From Sepiola atlantica (lineage: Eukaryota > Mollusca > Cephalopoda > Sepiida > Sepiolidae): a stretch of DNA of 64,000 nt. Both the position numbers and the translations under genes were made by a program. Below, one piece after another: positions 1-11,499 of the stretch. A model generated the notes under the pieces. It did not search any database. It worked only from the letters and a program-made list of their open reading frames with translations, and was not told the DNA's origin. The DNA is taken from contig OY744525.1 in NCBI GenBank assembly GCA_963556195.1, forward strand, positions 27,984,769 to 28,048,768, read 5' to 3'. Position 1 is the stretch's first letter. Every line of letters begins with the position of its first letter.

Positions 1-464
1 ACGTATCTAATCAGATAAAGAATATCAATTCCGTACTTGTCTACATAATCTAATGTATAAAGTAAAGTCGGTCTCTTTATCGTGCCTTTATCATTAACAG
101 CTTTCGCCCTACAAAATCACTATTTGATACTAGTTCGTCAGTTTTTCTTGCAACATGTTGTTAAAAAGAATAAAGTGTAATTCGAGTTAATTAATTTTTA
201 GAAAATACTTTGTCCGGGTAGGAATGATTTTCAAATGGCCACCACCCTAAAAAAGGGACGCCAGTCTATATTTGTCGTCTATCGTTTTTAATCCTCTCAT
301 AGTATTATTCATCATCCAAACTGACAATCTCATTAACCTTTACCTTCAAGTTGCTTTTGGTCTTAATAAGCGGTAAATCATTAGCATAAAACCACGCACA
401 AACCATCAAAATATATGCAACCGTTGAAAACTGATCATGCCCGGATTCACACATATACACACAC

Positions 465-465
<1 letters not shown>

Positions 466-534
<69 letters not shown>
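466..534. repeat. (TA)n microsatellite
   Basis: Uninterrupted TA dinucleotide run. It lies just upstream of a hammerhead-like fragment. The open frames read through it (Ile-Tyr repeats) have no coding meaning. Confidence 0.97.
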
Positions 535-536
<2 letters not shown>

Positions 537-579
537 GAAATGAAAAAGGAAAAAAAACAAGAGATATTTTTTTATATAT

Positions 580-621
580 TCATCAACGTTTCGTTTTTAT
601 TGTAAGACTTCCTCAGGATGA
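580..621 (-). ncRNA. Hammerhead-ribozyme-like motif, family 1
   Basis: Read on the minus strand, the order is TCATC (stem I strand), CTGAGGA (the CUGANGA core box), one extra A, stem II with a GTCTT/AAAAC-type pairing that has one mismatch, then GAAA, a palindromic ACGT stem III, U at the cleavage position, and GATGA, which pairs with the first TCATC. This is the arrangement known for minimal type I hammerheads of Penelope-like retroelements, whose very short helix III suits dimer action. The unpaired base between the core box and stem II is not canonical, so activity is uncertain. It sits between two long (TA)n tracts. The rest of the host element is too short to classify. Confidence 0.6.
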
Positions 622-656
622 TAATTTGAAGAAAAATGTCATGCAAGTACATCGAA

Positions 657-659
<3 letters not shown>

Positions 660-732
<73 letters not shown>
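660..732. repeat. (TA)n microsatellite
   Basis: Pure TA run flanking the family 1 hammerhead-like fragment on its other side. Confidence 0.97.
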
Positions 733-734
<2 letters not shown>

Positions 735-1646
735 AAAACAACAATAATAATAGCAATAATTATAATATCATCAGAAATAGTATCGACTCTGATAGAAATA
801 ATAAAAACCCAAATAGAAATTAGAAGGAAATAACTGACGAAAATGTAACTGTAAAATAAGAGTTTATTGCCCTTATAAAATAACTGTTTAGCAAAATGCA
901 TAATCTACTTAGCCACAATATATACTAATCCAAACTCGAATAACAAGATATAAGGAAACTGAACTAAAATTTTAAAAAGTATTATCACAAAAGAACATTC
1001 GATAACAAAAAGAACACACATATAGTAAATAATTGTCTAATCATTATTGGGAACTTAAAGAGAGTAGACGGTCACCTATAGGTGTATGATAAATATTAAG
1101 GTAGAACAGAACATGCAGATATAGACGATTCGTGTAGATTATACTTGAACGAGAAAATCAAAGTTAAAAATATACTTAATCGTAGAAGAGAACCGCTAAC
1201 TTATTTACTTTCGGATGACTAATAAATACTAACAAACTTTAGTAAAAAAAAAAAAGAACAACAAAAACATAAGAACCTATGTACTGCTAAAATATCAATT
1301 TGAAATCTCATATATTACAGTATATAAAATTGCGATAGTTATGAATGGAAAATGTGACAGATGAAATATTTTAGCGTTCCGGAGCCATGGTAAAGGCACC
1401 GTTTGTTGTTTTACCAACTAAGATGAGAGAAGCTCCAAAATCTCTTTCAAACAAAGGGAATACACTCCATTGGATGGAGGAAATGAATAGGTAGTGAGAG
1501 AGTAATAAAATGATATGTTTATGAGAATCTAGAGAAGGCACGGCTCAACAATAAAACAAGCCTATAATGTAAATCTATACAACTAGCCTGATAATTTTCT
1601 CTTTAGAATAAAAACAAATGTTTTTTGTTAAATTTACTTGCAATCA

Positions 1647-1648
<2 letters not shown>
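733..1648. other. AT-rich intergenic DNA, no gene seen
   Basis: AT-rich sequence with short A-runs and no long open frame, tRNA-like element or repeat that I can recognise. Confidence 0.6.

Positions 1649-1693
<45 letters not shown>
1649..1693. repeat. (TA)n microsatellite
   Basis: Pure TA run. Confidence 0.97.
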
Positions 1694-1699
<6 letters not shown>

Positions 1700-1779
1700 T
1701 CGCAAGCTACTATAAGCGAAATGCCAAACTGTAGTAGTTGACAATGTTCATATAAAATATTGAAATATAAGTCGTCAGC

Positions 1780-1907
1780 AGCATTCGATCCGTAGTCACG
1801 TGCCTGCTCTATCCGTAGATGGCCGTAGGTTCAATCTAGGCTTGAGGCGAGTGCTAGTCTAGCCACAATGAAGAGCTGTGGTACAGCGAAACAGTCTGTC
1901 TGGTGAT

Positions 1908-1910
<3 letters not shown>
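1780..1910 (+). mobile_element. SINE-like fragment with B-box
   Basis: Holds GTAGGTTCAATCTAGGC, a pol III B-box-like element (GGTTCAATC), followed by a ~60-bp tail that ends exactly at a (TA)n run. A matching A-box is not clear, so this may be a 5'-truncated or diverged tRNA-derived SINE. The class is tentative. Confidence 0.4.

Positions 1911-1946
<36 letters not shown>
1911..1946. repeat. (TA)n microsatellite
   Basis: Pure TA run between the SINE-like fragment and the family 1 foldback. Confidence 0.97.
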
Positions 1947-1951
<5 letters not shown>

Positions 1952-2016
1952 ATGGAACTAATATTCCAACGTAATGGAAAATGAAAAAAGCAAAACCAAA
2001 AATATTATTTTTGTAT

Positions 2017-2058
2017 TCATCCACGTTTCGTCTTTATTTCAAGACTTCCTCAGGATGA
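2017..2058 (-). ncRNA. Hammerhead-like motif, family 1 (left arm)
   Basis: Minus strand: TCATC, CTGAGGA, extra A, stem II (GTCTT...AAGAC, five paired bases), GAAA, ACGT, then G where an active hammerhead needs A, C or U, then GATGA pairing with TCATC. All helices are intact but the cleavage-site base is wrong, so this copy is probably inactive. Confidence 0.55.
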
Positions 2059-2136
2059 TTTATTTGAAGAAGTAACACACAAGTACAATGACTGTTTCAA
2101 ATATTTTGTACTTTGTGTGTTATTTCTTCAGACCAA

Positions 2137-2178
2137 TCATCTTGAGGAAGTCTTGAAATTAAGACGAAACGTTGATGA
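2137..2178 (+). ncRNA. Hammerhead-like motif, family 1 (right arm)
   Basis: Plus strand: TCATC, TTGAGGA (first core C changed to T), stem II GTCTT...AAGAC, GAAA, ACGT, U at the cleavage position, GATGA. The helices are complete and the cleavage base is good, but the core C3 is lost, so it is probably inactive. It is complementary to the left arm, whose defect is different. Confidence 0.55.
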
Positions 2179-2409
2179 ATACATAAATAATATTACCTTC
2201 ATTTTCAACATGACTTTATTTTCTGTTTTCTGTTTAAAACTTTTGTGTTACTACGCTGATTAGGAGCTGAGAAGAAAGATATAAAAATACCGCACAAATA
2301 TTTCCATTGATTTTAGTTGTATTTAATTATTTGGGAAAATGTTACATGACAGAACTGAAGCTGTGTCAAACTACAGAGGCTCTGAAAGCGGTGCAGAAAG
2401 GGGTAGCTG

Positions 2410-2622
2410 TTGTTATCCGCGCGAAAACTTGTGGATTATCTCAACGATTTAAATCTGTCATTTGACGACTTCCGCCCGGAAAACACACATCTGATTAAAG
2501 ACACACGGATGCTAGAATTTCTTGTGAATAACGAAAGCCTTCACACACACATATATAATAGGGCAATTGGTCTAGAAGAAGGGAAATCAGAAAAAAAGAC
2601 ATACGATCAGGTTTATTGCTGA
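2410..2622 (+). CDS. Short open frame, function unknown
   Basis: A 70-codon open frame rich in charged residues, starting near LSARKLVDYLNDLNLSFDD and without low-complexity bias. I recognise no domain. It lies between a foldback element and LINE remnants and has no evident promoter or splice context. It could be a decayed transposon piece or chance. Confidence 0.15.
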   Translation: MLSARKLVDYLNDLNLSFDDFRPENTHLIKDTRMLEFLVNNESLHTHIYNRAIGLEEGKSEKKTYDQVYC

Positions 2623-2769
2623 TTCGTAGCACGTTATGCGCTTGTACGTACATTACTTGCACGGTGGAGAGTATAAATTCTGGATGTAATAAAATTGATA
2701 ATACTAATTTTTGATTCTTTATTGATGCACCAACAACCCTCCGCAGTAGATGAAATAAAAAGTCTTATT

Positions 2770-2958
2770 TTATGTAGATTTTGTCTCGTGAAAATAAGCG
2801 AAGCGCAACTCCACAGATGTGGCAACAGTATGCCTCTTAGGACGTATCTGGATCTTAGACAGGTAGATAATTGCACCAGGACTGAGATACTTTCTGGGGT
2901 GGAAGAATGATTCAACCATTTTTCTAGGGACCTTAGCAACAAATCTAATGTACATCAT
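2770..2958 (-). pseudogene. Non-LTR retrotransposon RT fragment (second copy)
   Basis: The minus strand encodes VAKVPRKMVESFF, KYLSPGAIIYLSKIQIRPK and a decayed 'ATS' end. These match the stretch just before the conserved 'Y..H.W.GA' block of a LINE reverse-transcriptase C-terminal half. The segment is homologous to the 5' part of the copy ending at 3620 (same order: VAKV, YLtPEAIIYLyKSQ, RPK), so two fragments of one LINE family lie side by side. Truncated and frameshifted; a dead remnant. Confidence 0.7.
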
Positions 2959-2977
2959 CTACTTTTTTACTAATTAA

Positions 2978-3620
2978 TCACCGCTCATCAAGGCCCAAAG
3001 ACCCTCGAGGATAAGGGTTAATGTGTTTGTCAGGTGGGCGGTAGGACAAACACCGTGATGATTGGCAACGATGGTTGAAATTAGGCAGAATTTGATTATT
3101 TAAGAGGACGGATAAACAAGATATTTTTAACATGGACTTGAAAACGACCATATTGTAGTCAGCAGGGAAGCATCCCCGTGGTATTATGTTCAACGGAGGG
3201 CAATTCTTGGAAGGAAACTCTGATCATGGAAGTTCCGTTTAGCTCCAGGTAACCAGAGGAAGAAAAGAACATTGTTTTTACAATGGTTGTAGCTAGACGA
3301 GTTTTTGCTGTGAATGTTTTACAAAGGGGAACCATAGATTGCAGCTCAGTTGAGCACCTACCATGAAAATAACGGTAGAGTAGAGAAAGACTATCAACGC
3401 CTGTTCTCTGATAAAGAGGTGGTCGGGAAGAAAAGAGGACACTCCCCAATAGATTTCAAATCGATTTTGTACTCTGTCAAGGCAGGAGAGGCCGCTCTGA
3501 TCAGCACCTCCCCAGATGTGGCAACAGTACTTCACTTTAGGACGCATCTGGCTCTTATACAGGTAGATGATTGCCTCAGGAGTGAGATAGTTTCAGGAGC
3601 GATAGAATGATCCAACCATA
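2978..3620 (-). pseudogene. Non-LTR retrotransposon (Jockey/CR1-like) RT C-terminal remnant
   Basis: On the minus strand three overlapping frames carry, in order, TPEAIIYLYKSQMRPKVKYC, CHIWGGADQSGLSCLDRVQN, SLSLLYRYFHGRCSTELQSM, TFTAKTRLAT and finally IPRGCFPADYNMVVFKSML. This is the usual C-terminal part downstream of the polymerase palm in Jockey/CR1-clade LINEs. The frame changes near 3450 and again near 3190, and a stop lies near the start, so it is a pseudogene. It is cut off at both ends, with no 3' tail or target duplication visible. Clade assignment is by general resemblance only. Confidence 0.8.
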
Positions 3621-4680
3621 TTTCCAGCGACCTTAGCAACAGATTGGATGTGATTCTTCCATTTCGGGTCTGGAGTGAAATTTAACCCTGGAAGCTTATT
3701 AAACGGAAGAGACTCTTAAATGAGAGAGCCATCCATTTCAATAGAGTGAGCACTTTTACTAAGGTAAAACTCTAATGAACATTTAAATACTTCCAGTTTC
3801 CGGGCCGAGTGATATTCTTTGCTCTTGTGACAGTAAACTCAGTCAAAATCGCTATAATTCTAAATCTGTCACTAATCGAATTTTAAATGACCATTAATTG
3901 TTCAGTATCTTTTTTTCATAGTATTACAAAAAAAACGAGTATGTTACGAAAGTAGCTTATTTCGAAGTTTCATAAATTGCCTAAATATTTCTGTAAAAAT
4001 TCTATTATTTATCATTACTGCCTGGAGACTCGTCTCACAACTTCTCTCATCCTGAATTTCTAGACATAAGTATATAAATGAGTACTACCAACATTGCTGT
4101 AAGTAAAACTAGTAACATGCTGTGGTCCTGTCATGAAGTTGGTACAGTTCATCCTTTTGTAACCTGTAACATAGTGTGGGTGATTTCTTCGATCCCCACG
4201 AATTATTCGTTGTCTTCTTCGTCGATAGAAACAACTGCTTCTCTCCTCGTTGACGGATAATAGTTGGCTCATTGGATAGCGAAATCGTCAACAATGGTGA
4301 CAGTAGCAGTCGCAGGAACGTTGATCTTTTTTCTTCTATCTCTTGGTGGTTGAAGTAATAGAAGTAATTATAAAGAACAACAAACAACTCCATTATTTTC
4401 TCTGAGACTGTGTTTACTTTTTATATTTATCTTTATAGTAATTTTTACATAGATGAACTGAATCTTCCATTTCAAACTATTGTAGAGTGGTGGATGCTTA
4501 AAAAACCGCGTCGGATCACTTAAACGCCTATTTCTCTGAGGAATGAACTCTATTGCTTGGCAATGGAAAATTCAATTTTCTTTCTTAACTGTAGATGGTA
4601 AAATACTCTCCTAAGTGTTTAGAATTTTTATATGTACGTGGTAATATACTTTTAAAAATGCTTAGTCCCTTCATGTGAAT
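3621..4680. other. Intergenic, no gene seen
   Basis: Mixed AT-rich sequence. Short open frames at 4060-4393 lie on both strands over the same bases and resemble nothing I know. No repeat structure recognised. Confidence 0.5.
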
Positions 4681-4810
4681 TGGCGCTGGTGTAGTAGATA
4701 ACGATGCCCAATGATGACCTGGGTGTGCATAGTTCGAATCACATCGGTTGCATAGCACCACTATCACTAATAGATGTTAGCAACTTTCACACTGTTCCTG
4801 CTGTAAAATA
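4681..4810 (+). mobile_element. tRNA-derived SINE
   Basis: Begins GGCGCTGGTGTAGTAGATAA (A-box type) and has the B-box AGTTCGAATC about 50 bases later, the spacing of a class II tRNA-like head. The following GATGTTAGCAAC...TTCC stretch matches the body of the minus-strand SINE at 63.66-63.90 kb, so both belong to one family. It is not a functional tRNA gene because the acceptor stem is mispaired. Confidence 0.7.
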
Positions 4811-4928
4811 AGAATGGTGGAAACGAATGCCAATAACAAAATCAAGCCGGTCAAATAATTCGTAACATGCTAATTCATATGAATTTAAATATTTTTTAGA
4901 ACTTTGACATGCAGGAACATCATATATT

Positions 4929-5786
4929 TTGCAGAGTCAACTGAAGATTATAGGCAAATTAAACGTTACCTGGGAATTAATATCAGCTCAGAATATGCAT
5001 AATCCTGGTGTAATTGGGACTGCGAACAATTGGGCAATGTTAACTATTGATATAACACAGTACCATGGGTGGAGCATACTTAGCAGTGCATGTGAACCTG
5101 GGAGACTAGCATTATGGAGGGAGTTACATGCAGAGTCGGTAGCTGCGGTTGTAGAGGAGTTGGAGAATTGAATGTGATGCTTGAACGAAGTTTAGGAATG
5201 GAGGTGATAATGGACGATAGCATCGTTTTTCCCTCAGAAATTCTCGAGATGATGCTCAAGAAATAGAAGATAAAAATATATTACAGATCAGCTTATAGTC
5301 CGAGAGAAAATTGGATAATGAAAAGACATCATGGGATAGTGAAAAGCAATAGCTAAGAGATAGGAGTGATATTGCTTGAAGAGGCGAAAATTCTGGTACA
5401 ACATGGCATCCAAGGTCGGAAAGAGATGAGGAGGTGCCACATAGATTAACTTTTAATTATAAATGGAATTACCCGAGAGATACATTCCCAGAAATCAGTG
5501 AGCAAAGGCCAGCCAGAATCCAAATAGGAGAAGAGGTTTGGGTGAAAGCACCGAATACACGATGTACGACGCGATGAGGAAGAGGAGTAATTAATGGAGT
5601 CCAATCCTCTAACAACTTGAGCGTCGATGGGATGTCACGAAATATTTTAGATTTAAGGTGTGTGGTCCGTGTAAACGACGGAGATGTAAGCGTCAAACAT
5701 AAGGGGGATGTATGGAAGGTGGTGGGAATGCAAATACCTCAAAGAAAACGTAATGTGCCGATCAGGACACGGCACTATGTGATGTG
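4929..5786 (+). pseudogene. LTR-retrotransposon pol remnant (integrase core and C-terminus)
   Basis: The plus strand reads, across stops and frame changes, WAMLTIDIT (first catalytic Asp region), a GRLALWRELHAESVAAVVEE helix, EVIMDDSIVF (second Asp region), then YRSAYSPRENWIMKRHHG, where the family's catalytic Glu is replaced by Lys. Next come EEAKILVQHG and ARIQIGEEVWVKAPNTRCTT with GVINGV and NLSVDGMSRNILDLR, an SH3-like integrase C-terminal domain, and finally PQRKRNVPIRTRHYVM before TGA. That order is the 3' end of a Gypsy-like pol gene. At least three stops or frameshifts and the lost Glu make it dead. The protease/RT part is missing upstream. Confidence 0.75.
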
Positions 5787-6440
5787 AAATGATCTTTGAA
5801 GATCATGGGTGTGTGTGGTCTAAAATATTAAGGAGAATACAATTTTACTGACTGTGATAATAGAGTCGAAATCTTATCAGCTGAAAAGCGAATAAGGTGT
5901 TTTGCATGTCGTAGGTGCCCATCCACCAAAGTGAAAAGGTAAGTCTTCTATTCACATTTCTATAGATTTTTTTATAGTTCTGACTGATTTGCATAAGTTA
6001 ATAAACAAATTTGCATGTATAAAGATGCACGAGTCAACGCAACGTTTCACAAAAATAAATGCGGCACTTTCTTCGAATCTCACAAAATCACGCTTTGTCG
6101 TGCTCCTTATAGCAGCGACATCTCACATATGCTAATGAGTCACGACAAAGCCGCCCGCTGCCGTTTCCTATTAAAAAAAAAATTAGATTAAACTTTTTGC
6201 GAGTGGGCGTTTCCGGGTTCGCGCCCGCCGCTCTCCTTCGCACAAGCAGCAAATCAAACGTCTTCTCTTCGATCGCCGCGGACAAGTGTTTTGGTTCACA
6301 ACAGTCGGTTGACTCTCCTGCTCTCCGCTACAAAAGACCAACCGACTGAAATAAAGCACGGATTGAAAGCAGGTAGTGTGTTTTTTGAGAGAGCAGAGAG
6401 CAAGTGTTGATGCCGGAGTTGTATTAAGAAATATTTAAGT
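5787..6440 (+). mobile_element. Possible LTR of the adjacent retroelement
   Basis: Directly downstream of the pol stop. It contains a TACAAAAGA (weak TATA-like) site near 6330, an AATAAA at about 6350 and a 10-bp inverted pair CAGTCGGTTG/CAACCGACTG (about 6303-6347). These would suit the promoter/polyadenylation part of an LTR. No second copy is in the window, so boundaries cannot be set and this is a positional inference. Confidence 0.25.
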
Positions 6441-7565
6441 GTTTAAGGAAAATTAATTGCTTGTAGTTTGGATTGCTATTTTGACCTTTCTCTTTCTTAT
6501 AATCAGTTGATTACAAGCTATTTCGGCTGGTGAAATGAAGCATCCTGTAAAACCAACATGCTTCCAGAAATTCGCCCAAACTACATGAAGCCCATACTTC
6601 ATACACATCCGCGTAATTGCATGTACTTATGATGAGTAGTAACGCACCGGTACAAAATGATGTCTTTATTATCTAAAAGTCATTGAAACCTATAGACAAA
6701 ACGCTAAAGTGTCCGTAGAGTTTAGACGGATATCTTACATCCATCAAATTATAAGCAGGAATAAAAGCTGAGAGGCGAGACGACAACGTTATATTCTGCG
6801 TAGTAATCTAAATCAGTAAATCCCGGATAGTTTTATGCTGGAAAAACATGCGGCCTAATAGCATACATCAATCCCGACGGAGAAGTTCACCAATAAAAAT
6901 CCGATAGAAACATAGTTCTTTTCAATGTTTGCAAGAACGCTCGCCATCTTGTGATTCTCCCAGGAACGACAATGCCGTAATTTGATAGAATGTTTATTTA
7001 CAACGACAAGCTTTTAATGTGTATTTATTCCTTTTTTCTCGTTTCTTTTTAAAGTTAACATTCGAGCAAAGTCCAGTCAGTCATCTGAGTGTGCATTCAA
7101 ATGGAAGCAACGGAGGAATTCTTTCAGTGCGTTTTACATCCGCCTGAGTGGATTCAGGTAAAGAGAGCGCAACACTCTTTTAAATAAGCAAATAATAAAT
7201 ATAATAATTTTATTCAGACAGAGATAACGATGCTGAATACTTTGGTATAAGGGTAGGTAACTATCTATAGTCATCTATGAACTGGAGAGTTCTTAGTCAA
7301 GGTATATGATCTTAGAAAATAGAAGAGTTCCTAATTAAGGGAGATAATCTTAGACCGGTAACGTTGTTTGTTAATAAAGTGGGTAACATGACGTTATTGT
7401 AATATAATTCATTTTCTCCCACAGGAAAAATAAGAAAAATGAAAGTGAGTTTTGTATAGATTTGGTTTGTCTTTAGTTTTTTTTATTAGAAAATTTAATA
7501 AAAATAATAAAAAGAAGGATAAAAATTGTCTTATAATGTTTCTGAAATTTTTTTAGATGAGGGTT
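6441..7565. other. Intergenic, one weak exon-like stretch
   Basis: Nothing recognised except ATG at 7101 in CAAATGG context, opening EATEEFFQCVLHPPEWIQ and ending at CAG|GTAAAG (7157-7165), a good splice donor. A 5' coding exon is conceivable. No homology is recognised and no partner exon is found. Confidence 0.2.
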
Positions 7566-7622
7566 GATAATTTGTAGAATTTGGTATTTTCGGACTACTG
7601 TTCTCATCTTGGGTGTTTTTAT

Positions 7623-7664
7623 CACCACGTTTCAGCCGATGTAACCTCCGACCTTCTTCAGGTG
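7623..7664 (-). ncRNA. Hammerhead-like motif, family 3
   Basis: Minus strand: CAC, CTGAAGA, extra A, GGTCG...CGGC(T) stem II, GAAA, ACGT, then G at the cleavage position and GTG, which can pair with CAC for a 3-bp stem I. The cleavage base is not permissive, so this copy is probably inactive. Confidence 0.5.
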
Positions 7665-7711
7665 TACCTTGTCGAACTCGGGAATCTTTCTGTCGAACTC
7701 AAATATATCCG

Positions 7712-7812
7712 CAAGGACCAGTGGCGCAGTGGATATAGTACTAAGTAAAATTCAGTTCTAAGTGACAGTCATCTGAAGGTTGAAGGTTCAATCCTCAGTG
7801 CGGGCGATACGA
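7712..7812 (+). mobile_element. tRNA-derived SINE head
   Basis: A-box TGGCGCAGTGGATA and B-box GGTTCAATCC sit ~70 bases apart, preceded by GGACCAG. The same head, more diverged, is on the minus strand at 39.42-39.53 kb. The A-to-B spacing and missing acceptor pairing rule out a working tRNA gene. Confidence 0.7.
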
Positions 7813-7999
7813 AGAATTGCGAATTACTGTCATGGCAGATGGGACGAGAGGATGCTACCCCCGTGGATTTAATAAAGGGTTCAGTTTGAAATTCCGTCCC
7901 GAGTTCGACAAGGTACACCTAAAGAAGGTCGGAGGTTACATCGGCCGAAACGTTGTGATAAAACATCCAAGATGAGAAAAGTAGTCCGAATGTACCAAA

Positions 8000-9860
8000 T
8001 TCTACAAAAAATTGTCTTCTTTAAAAGACACTTCTACTTCCCCCCCATTGTTCTTGCTGTTTAGAATAATAATTTTTTTTGTTTTCGTTGCTTTATTTTT
8101 GATTTGATCCAATTTCTGTTTGATGATGAGCCAGCAGCTGATGAAAAAAAAAGAAGACCTTTCACTGAGGAAGCAGAAGAAAGAGCAAAAGAAACTTCCT
8201 CGCATCACAGTTCGGATCACCAGTATTTGTTTTCTATTAGCCCCCCCCCACCTCAAAAAAAAAATCTTGCGAAAAGGCTTAAGATTTCTTTCTATTCATT
8301 TGAAAATTTCTTTTGCATATTTCACTTATAACATTTCAAATAACAATGTCTATCACCCTCCCTGTTGTATCCACAGTCTTTTATTAGACTTTAAAAAAAT
8401 TTATTCTATAGAAAAATTGTGACACTATGGACTTACGAGAGAGGGGCGAAGTCCCGAACGGTAATGGGAAATGATTCACCGGATGAGGGAGCCGTCGGAT
8501 GCAGGACGACTGGAAAGACAATTGGAGTAAATGATTCATCTTCACGCAAAGACGATCGGAAATAGGATGGGAAATCAACAAGGAGTTGTCAGTTTCTATT
8601 GTTCAGATGCGACGGCTTGTCAGTGACTAAGACAAAAACACCAGAGATGAGATATTTAGGAGTGATAATGTTTTACGACATTTTGTCGACAGTAAGTTAG
8701 TTTTACGGCAGGCGACGGTTTATGGCAGAGTTGACAAGTTTGCGACTCGGAAAAAATACATTCCGTTTTAGTCAGCGTTGGATGAGAGCAGATCGCAGGC
8801 AAAGCTCGACAAAGATTTAGCAAGTACTGAGATGAGCTGACTACTTGAGTAACGATAAGCTCAAGGTATATGAGTTTGTGTTCTTTCTTGTGAGTTGCGT
8901 TGATATTATTTATTTTGTAAACTTGTAATCCAGTGCTGTGTCCTCAACGATCTGTCAGTGGATGGACGACTCGGCTAGAACGACGATGAAGACAATAAGA
9001 CACACAACGTTGGGGTTGATGGTCATCGAAAGGGGTAGCGTGGTTCTACAAAATTAGCGTAAACTGAAAGAATAAGATTAATAGATGAAGTTAAAATCTC
9101 GTAATAAAACAATAATTGTCAAAACTGAGATTAAGTGTTCGTCATTTTGAAAACCTCGTTTTTTGGGAACTTAGATCAGTGCCACTCCCAATGTTTTTAT
9201 TTCTTTTATTTTCTCTTTTTATTTAGTGAAGTGATATAGATTAGAGGACAAACTTTCAGATTATCGTAAAAAATTCGGAAAAATGTATTATTTTCAAAGT
9301 TTCTGGCGGGAGAAAAGTCATTGCGCCATTCCATCTTATAGTAAAATAATCCCCTAGTTAAACCGGTCTTGACCTTTGGAGGTTATGAGTTTAAACATGT
9401 ATTTCATTTCTACACCATTTTTAACGCCGACTTATGCAATGATGTAAAACTTTAAAACGCGATCCGGGTTGTAAATATTCACATCCTTGCACATTCCATG
9501 CTAAAAAGTGCACAAATAAAATAAAATTAAAAAAGCAATGAAAACAAAAAATCATGATTGCCTCTAAAATTCATTTGTTATTGTTAATCAAATTAAGAAA
9601 TTATTTTTCATTTCAGCATAAAGAAATATTGTCTATGATGTTTAAATTTATACACTTTTGTAGTCTGCGCGATTTTTTATGTAGATGAATTAATGTACAC
9701 GAATCACCGTCACAGTAAAAATGCTTTCATGACATCAGTGTAACACAGAGAGAAAATTGATATGTTCCGATCTGTTTCAACGAAACAGACAGCACTCAGC
9801 TAGCTAAAGGCTGACTACAGGTTTAACGATACTTCTTCAAAGGAAAACAATAGAGAAATG
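8000..9860. other. Intergenic, no gene seen
   Basis: Contains homopolymer-rich stretches (A/C runs near 8040 and 8245) and a more GC-balanced block (8.4-9.05 kb) that could be part of an old transposon. No open frame, terminal repeat or domain was recognised. Confidence 0.5.
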
Positions 9861-9887
9861 TTTCACGGGACGCGGAAACTACAAACA

Positions 9888-9952
9888 TGAGAATCGGTTT
9901 TGGCAAATCGGTTTTGAAAACCGATTTTAAGCGGTTTTATATAATCGGTTTC
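9888..9952. repeat. Cluster of AATCGGTTTT words with a hairpin
   Basis: Five copies of (A)TCGGTTTT or its complement in about 65 bases, including a near-perfect palindrome AAATCGGTTTTgAAAACCGA. A cruciform or RNA hairpin is possible. Function unknown. Confidence 0.6.
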
Positions 9953-10437
9953 GTGATTTATTAAATTGTGACCCACAGTAGGTTTCAAGTTTACTACTTG
10001 ACAGTATGACACACTGGAACAGGTGAAAACACTGACCAAATATCCCAAGGCACCACCAAACTCTTTTTATGCATTCACAAATTGAAAGTTGATAATAAGC
10101 ATGTCAGTTTAGCGCTAAAGATAATGCTGTTTTGGACGAACGTTTTGTTTCTTACTATTAAACTCGTACAGGGTGACCTCCTCCCCCAAATATCCAACCC
10201 ATATTTGCTATAATTAAACTTCCGTCTATGCATGACTTGTCCACCAATTTTCAGTCATGAACGTCAAAAAGTCTTTGTTTTATCACCATTCAATTATATG
10301 CGGGACATTTTGGTGTCTCATCAGTGGAAAATGTGATGCTGAATGGCTTTCACATTCACCAAACAACATAAGTTTTTCTATGGGGTCATCTCAAAGATAA
10401 TATCTATCAAAAGAATCACCAGATTCTTCCTGAACTG

Positions 10438-10883
<446 letters not shown>

Positions 10884-11264
10884 TCATCATCATATGACAT
10901 AACAATTAGGACCGACGGGGATCCGGCACCTGGGGGCGCACTAGTATGCATCTTGGTGATGATGCTAGACCCTACGTAGAAATAAGATGGAGATCTGAGA
11001 CCAGTACATATATTCAACGTGGAATCAGCTATTCAAAACAAACTGGGTTAAGGCTCCGGGCTGTCTAGGAAAGCCATATGAGATTATCAATTGCATTTAG
11101 ATCTTACACAGGTCGAGTTTAAACAGGTGGACAAGGTTTTGGCAAAATGTTTTATCGCCAACGAAAAACATACAGTCAGGCGTGTCAGTACTATACTAGC
11201 TGGGCGGGCGAGGCCGATGGCCAAAGATAGCCATCTAGGCTGTCATCATCCTCATGATAATCAT

Positions 11265-11265
11265 A

Positions 11266-11352
<87 letters not shown>
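11265..11352. repeat. (ATT)n microsatellite
   Basis: Pure ATT run. On the minus strand it follows a LINE remnant, so it may be the expanded (AAT)n tail of that element. Confidence 0.95.
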
Positions 11353-11355
<3 letters not shown>

Positions 11356-11499
11356 ACTATTATTATGTACTCACTAGGTGTTCTAACACAGGTATTCATT
11401 ATTGATTTCTCAGTGAAAATAATCGACGGTGTTCCCAGGAATCTGAATAATAACATGTTTCCCCATATTTTTAGTACTTTCGATAATCATTGCAAATGA

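Larger units (their letters stand above)
1999..2193. mobile_element. Foldback element with two family 1 hammerhead-like arms
   Basis: Two ~86-bp arms (about 1999-2085 and 2107-2193) are inverted copies of each other around a short spacer. Each arm contains a family 1 hammerhead-like core, on opposite strands. Arms differ by scattered substitutions, so the element is not recent. This fits an inverted pair of Penelope-type terminal fragments. No protein-coding part is present. Confidence 0.7.
7570..7990. mobile_element. Foldback element with family 3 hammerhead-like arms around a SINE head
   Basis: Left arm (about 7570-7700) and right arm (about 7895-7990) are inverted copies of each other (shared GTTCGACAAGGTACACCT and the GGAGGTTACATCGGC stretch). 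The middle holds a tRNA-derived segment and a stretch ending AATAAAGGGTTC. A second, more intact copy of the foldback without the tRNA part lies at 17.92-18.27 kb. The left arm has the better ribozyme core; the right arm has CTAAAGA for CTGAAGA. Confidence 0.7.

Noticed and set aside
437..901. Overlapping open frames on both strands near 0.4-0.9 kb
   Set aside because: They are translations of (TA)n as Ile-Tyr repeats; no coding signal outside the repeat.
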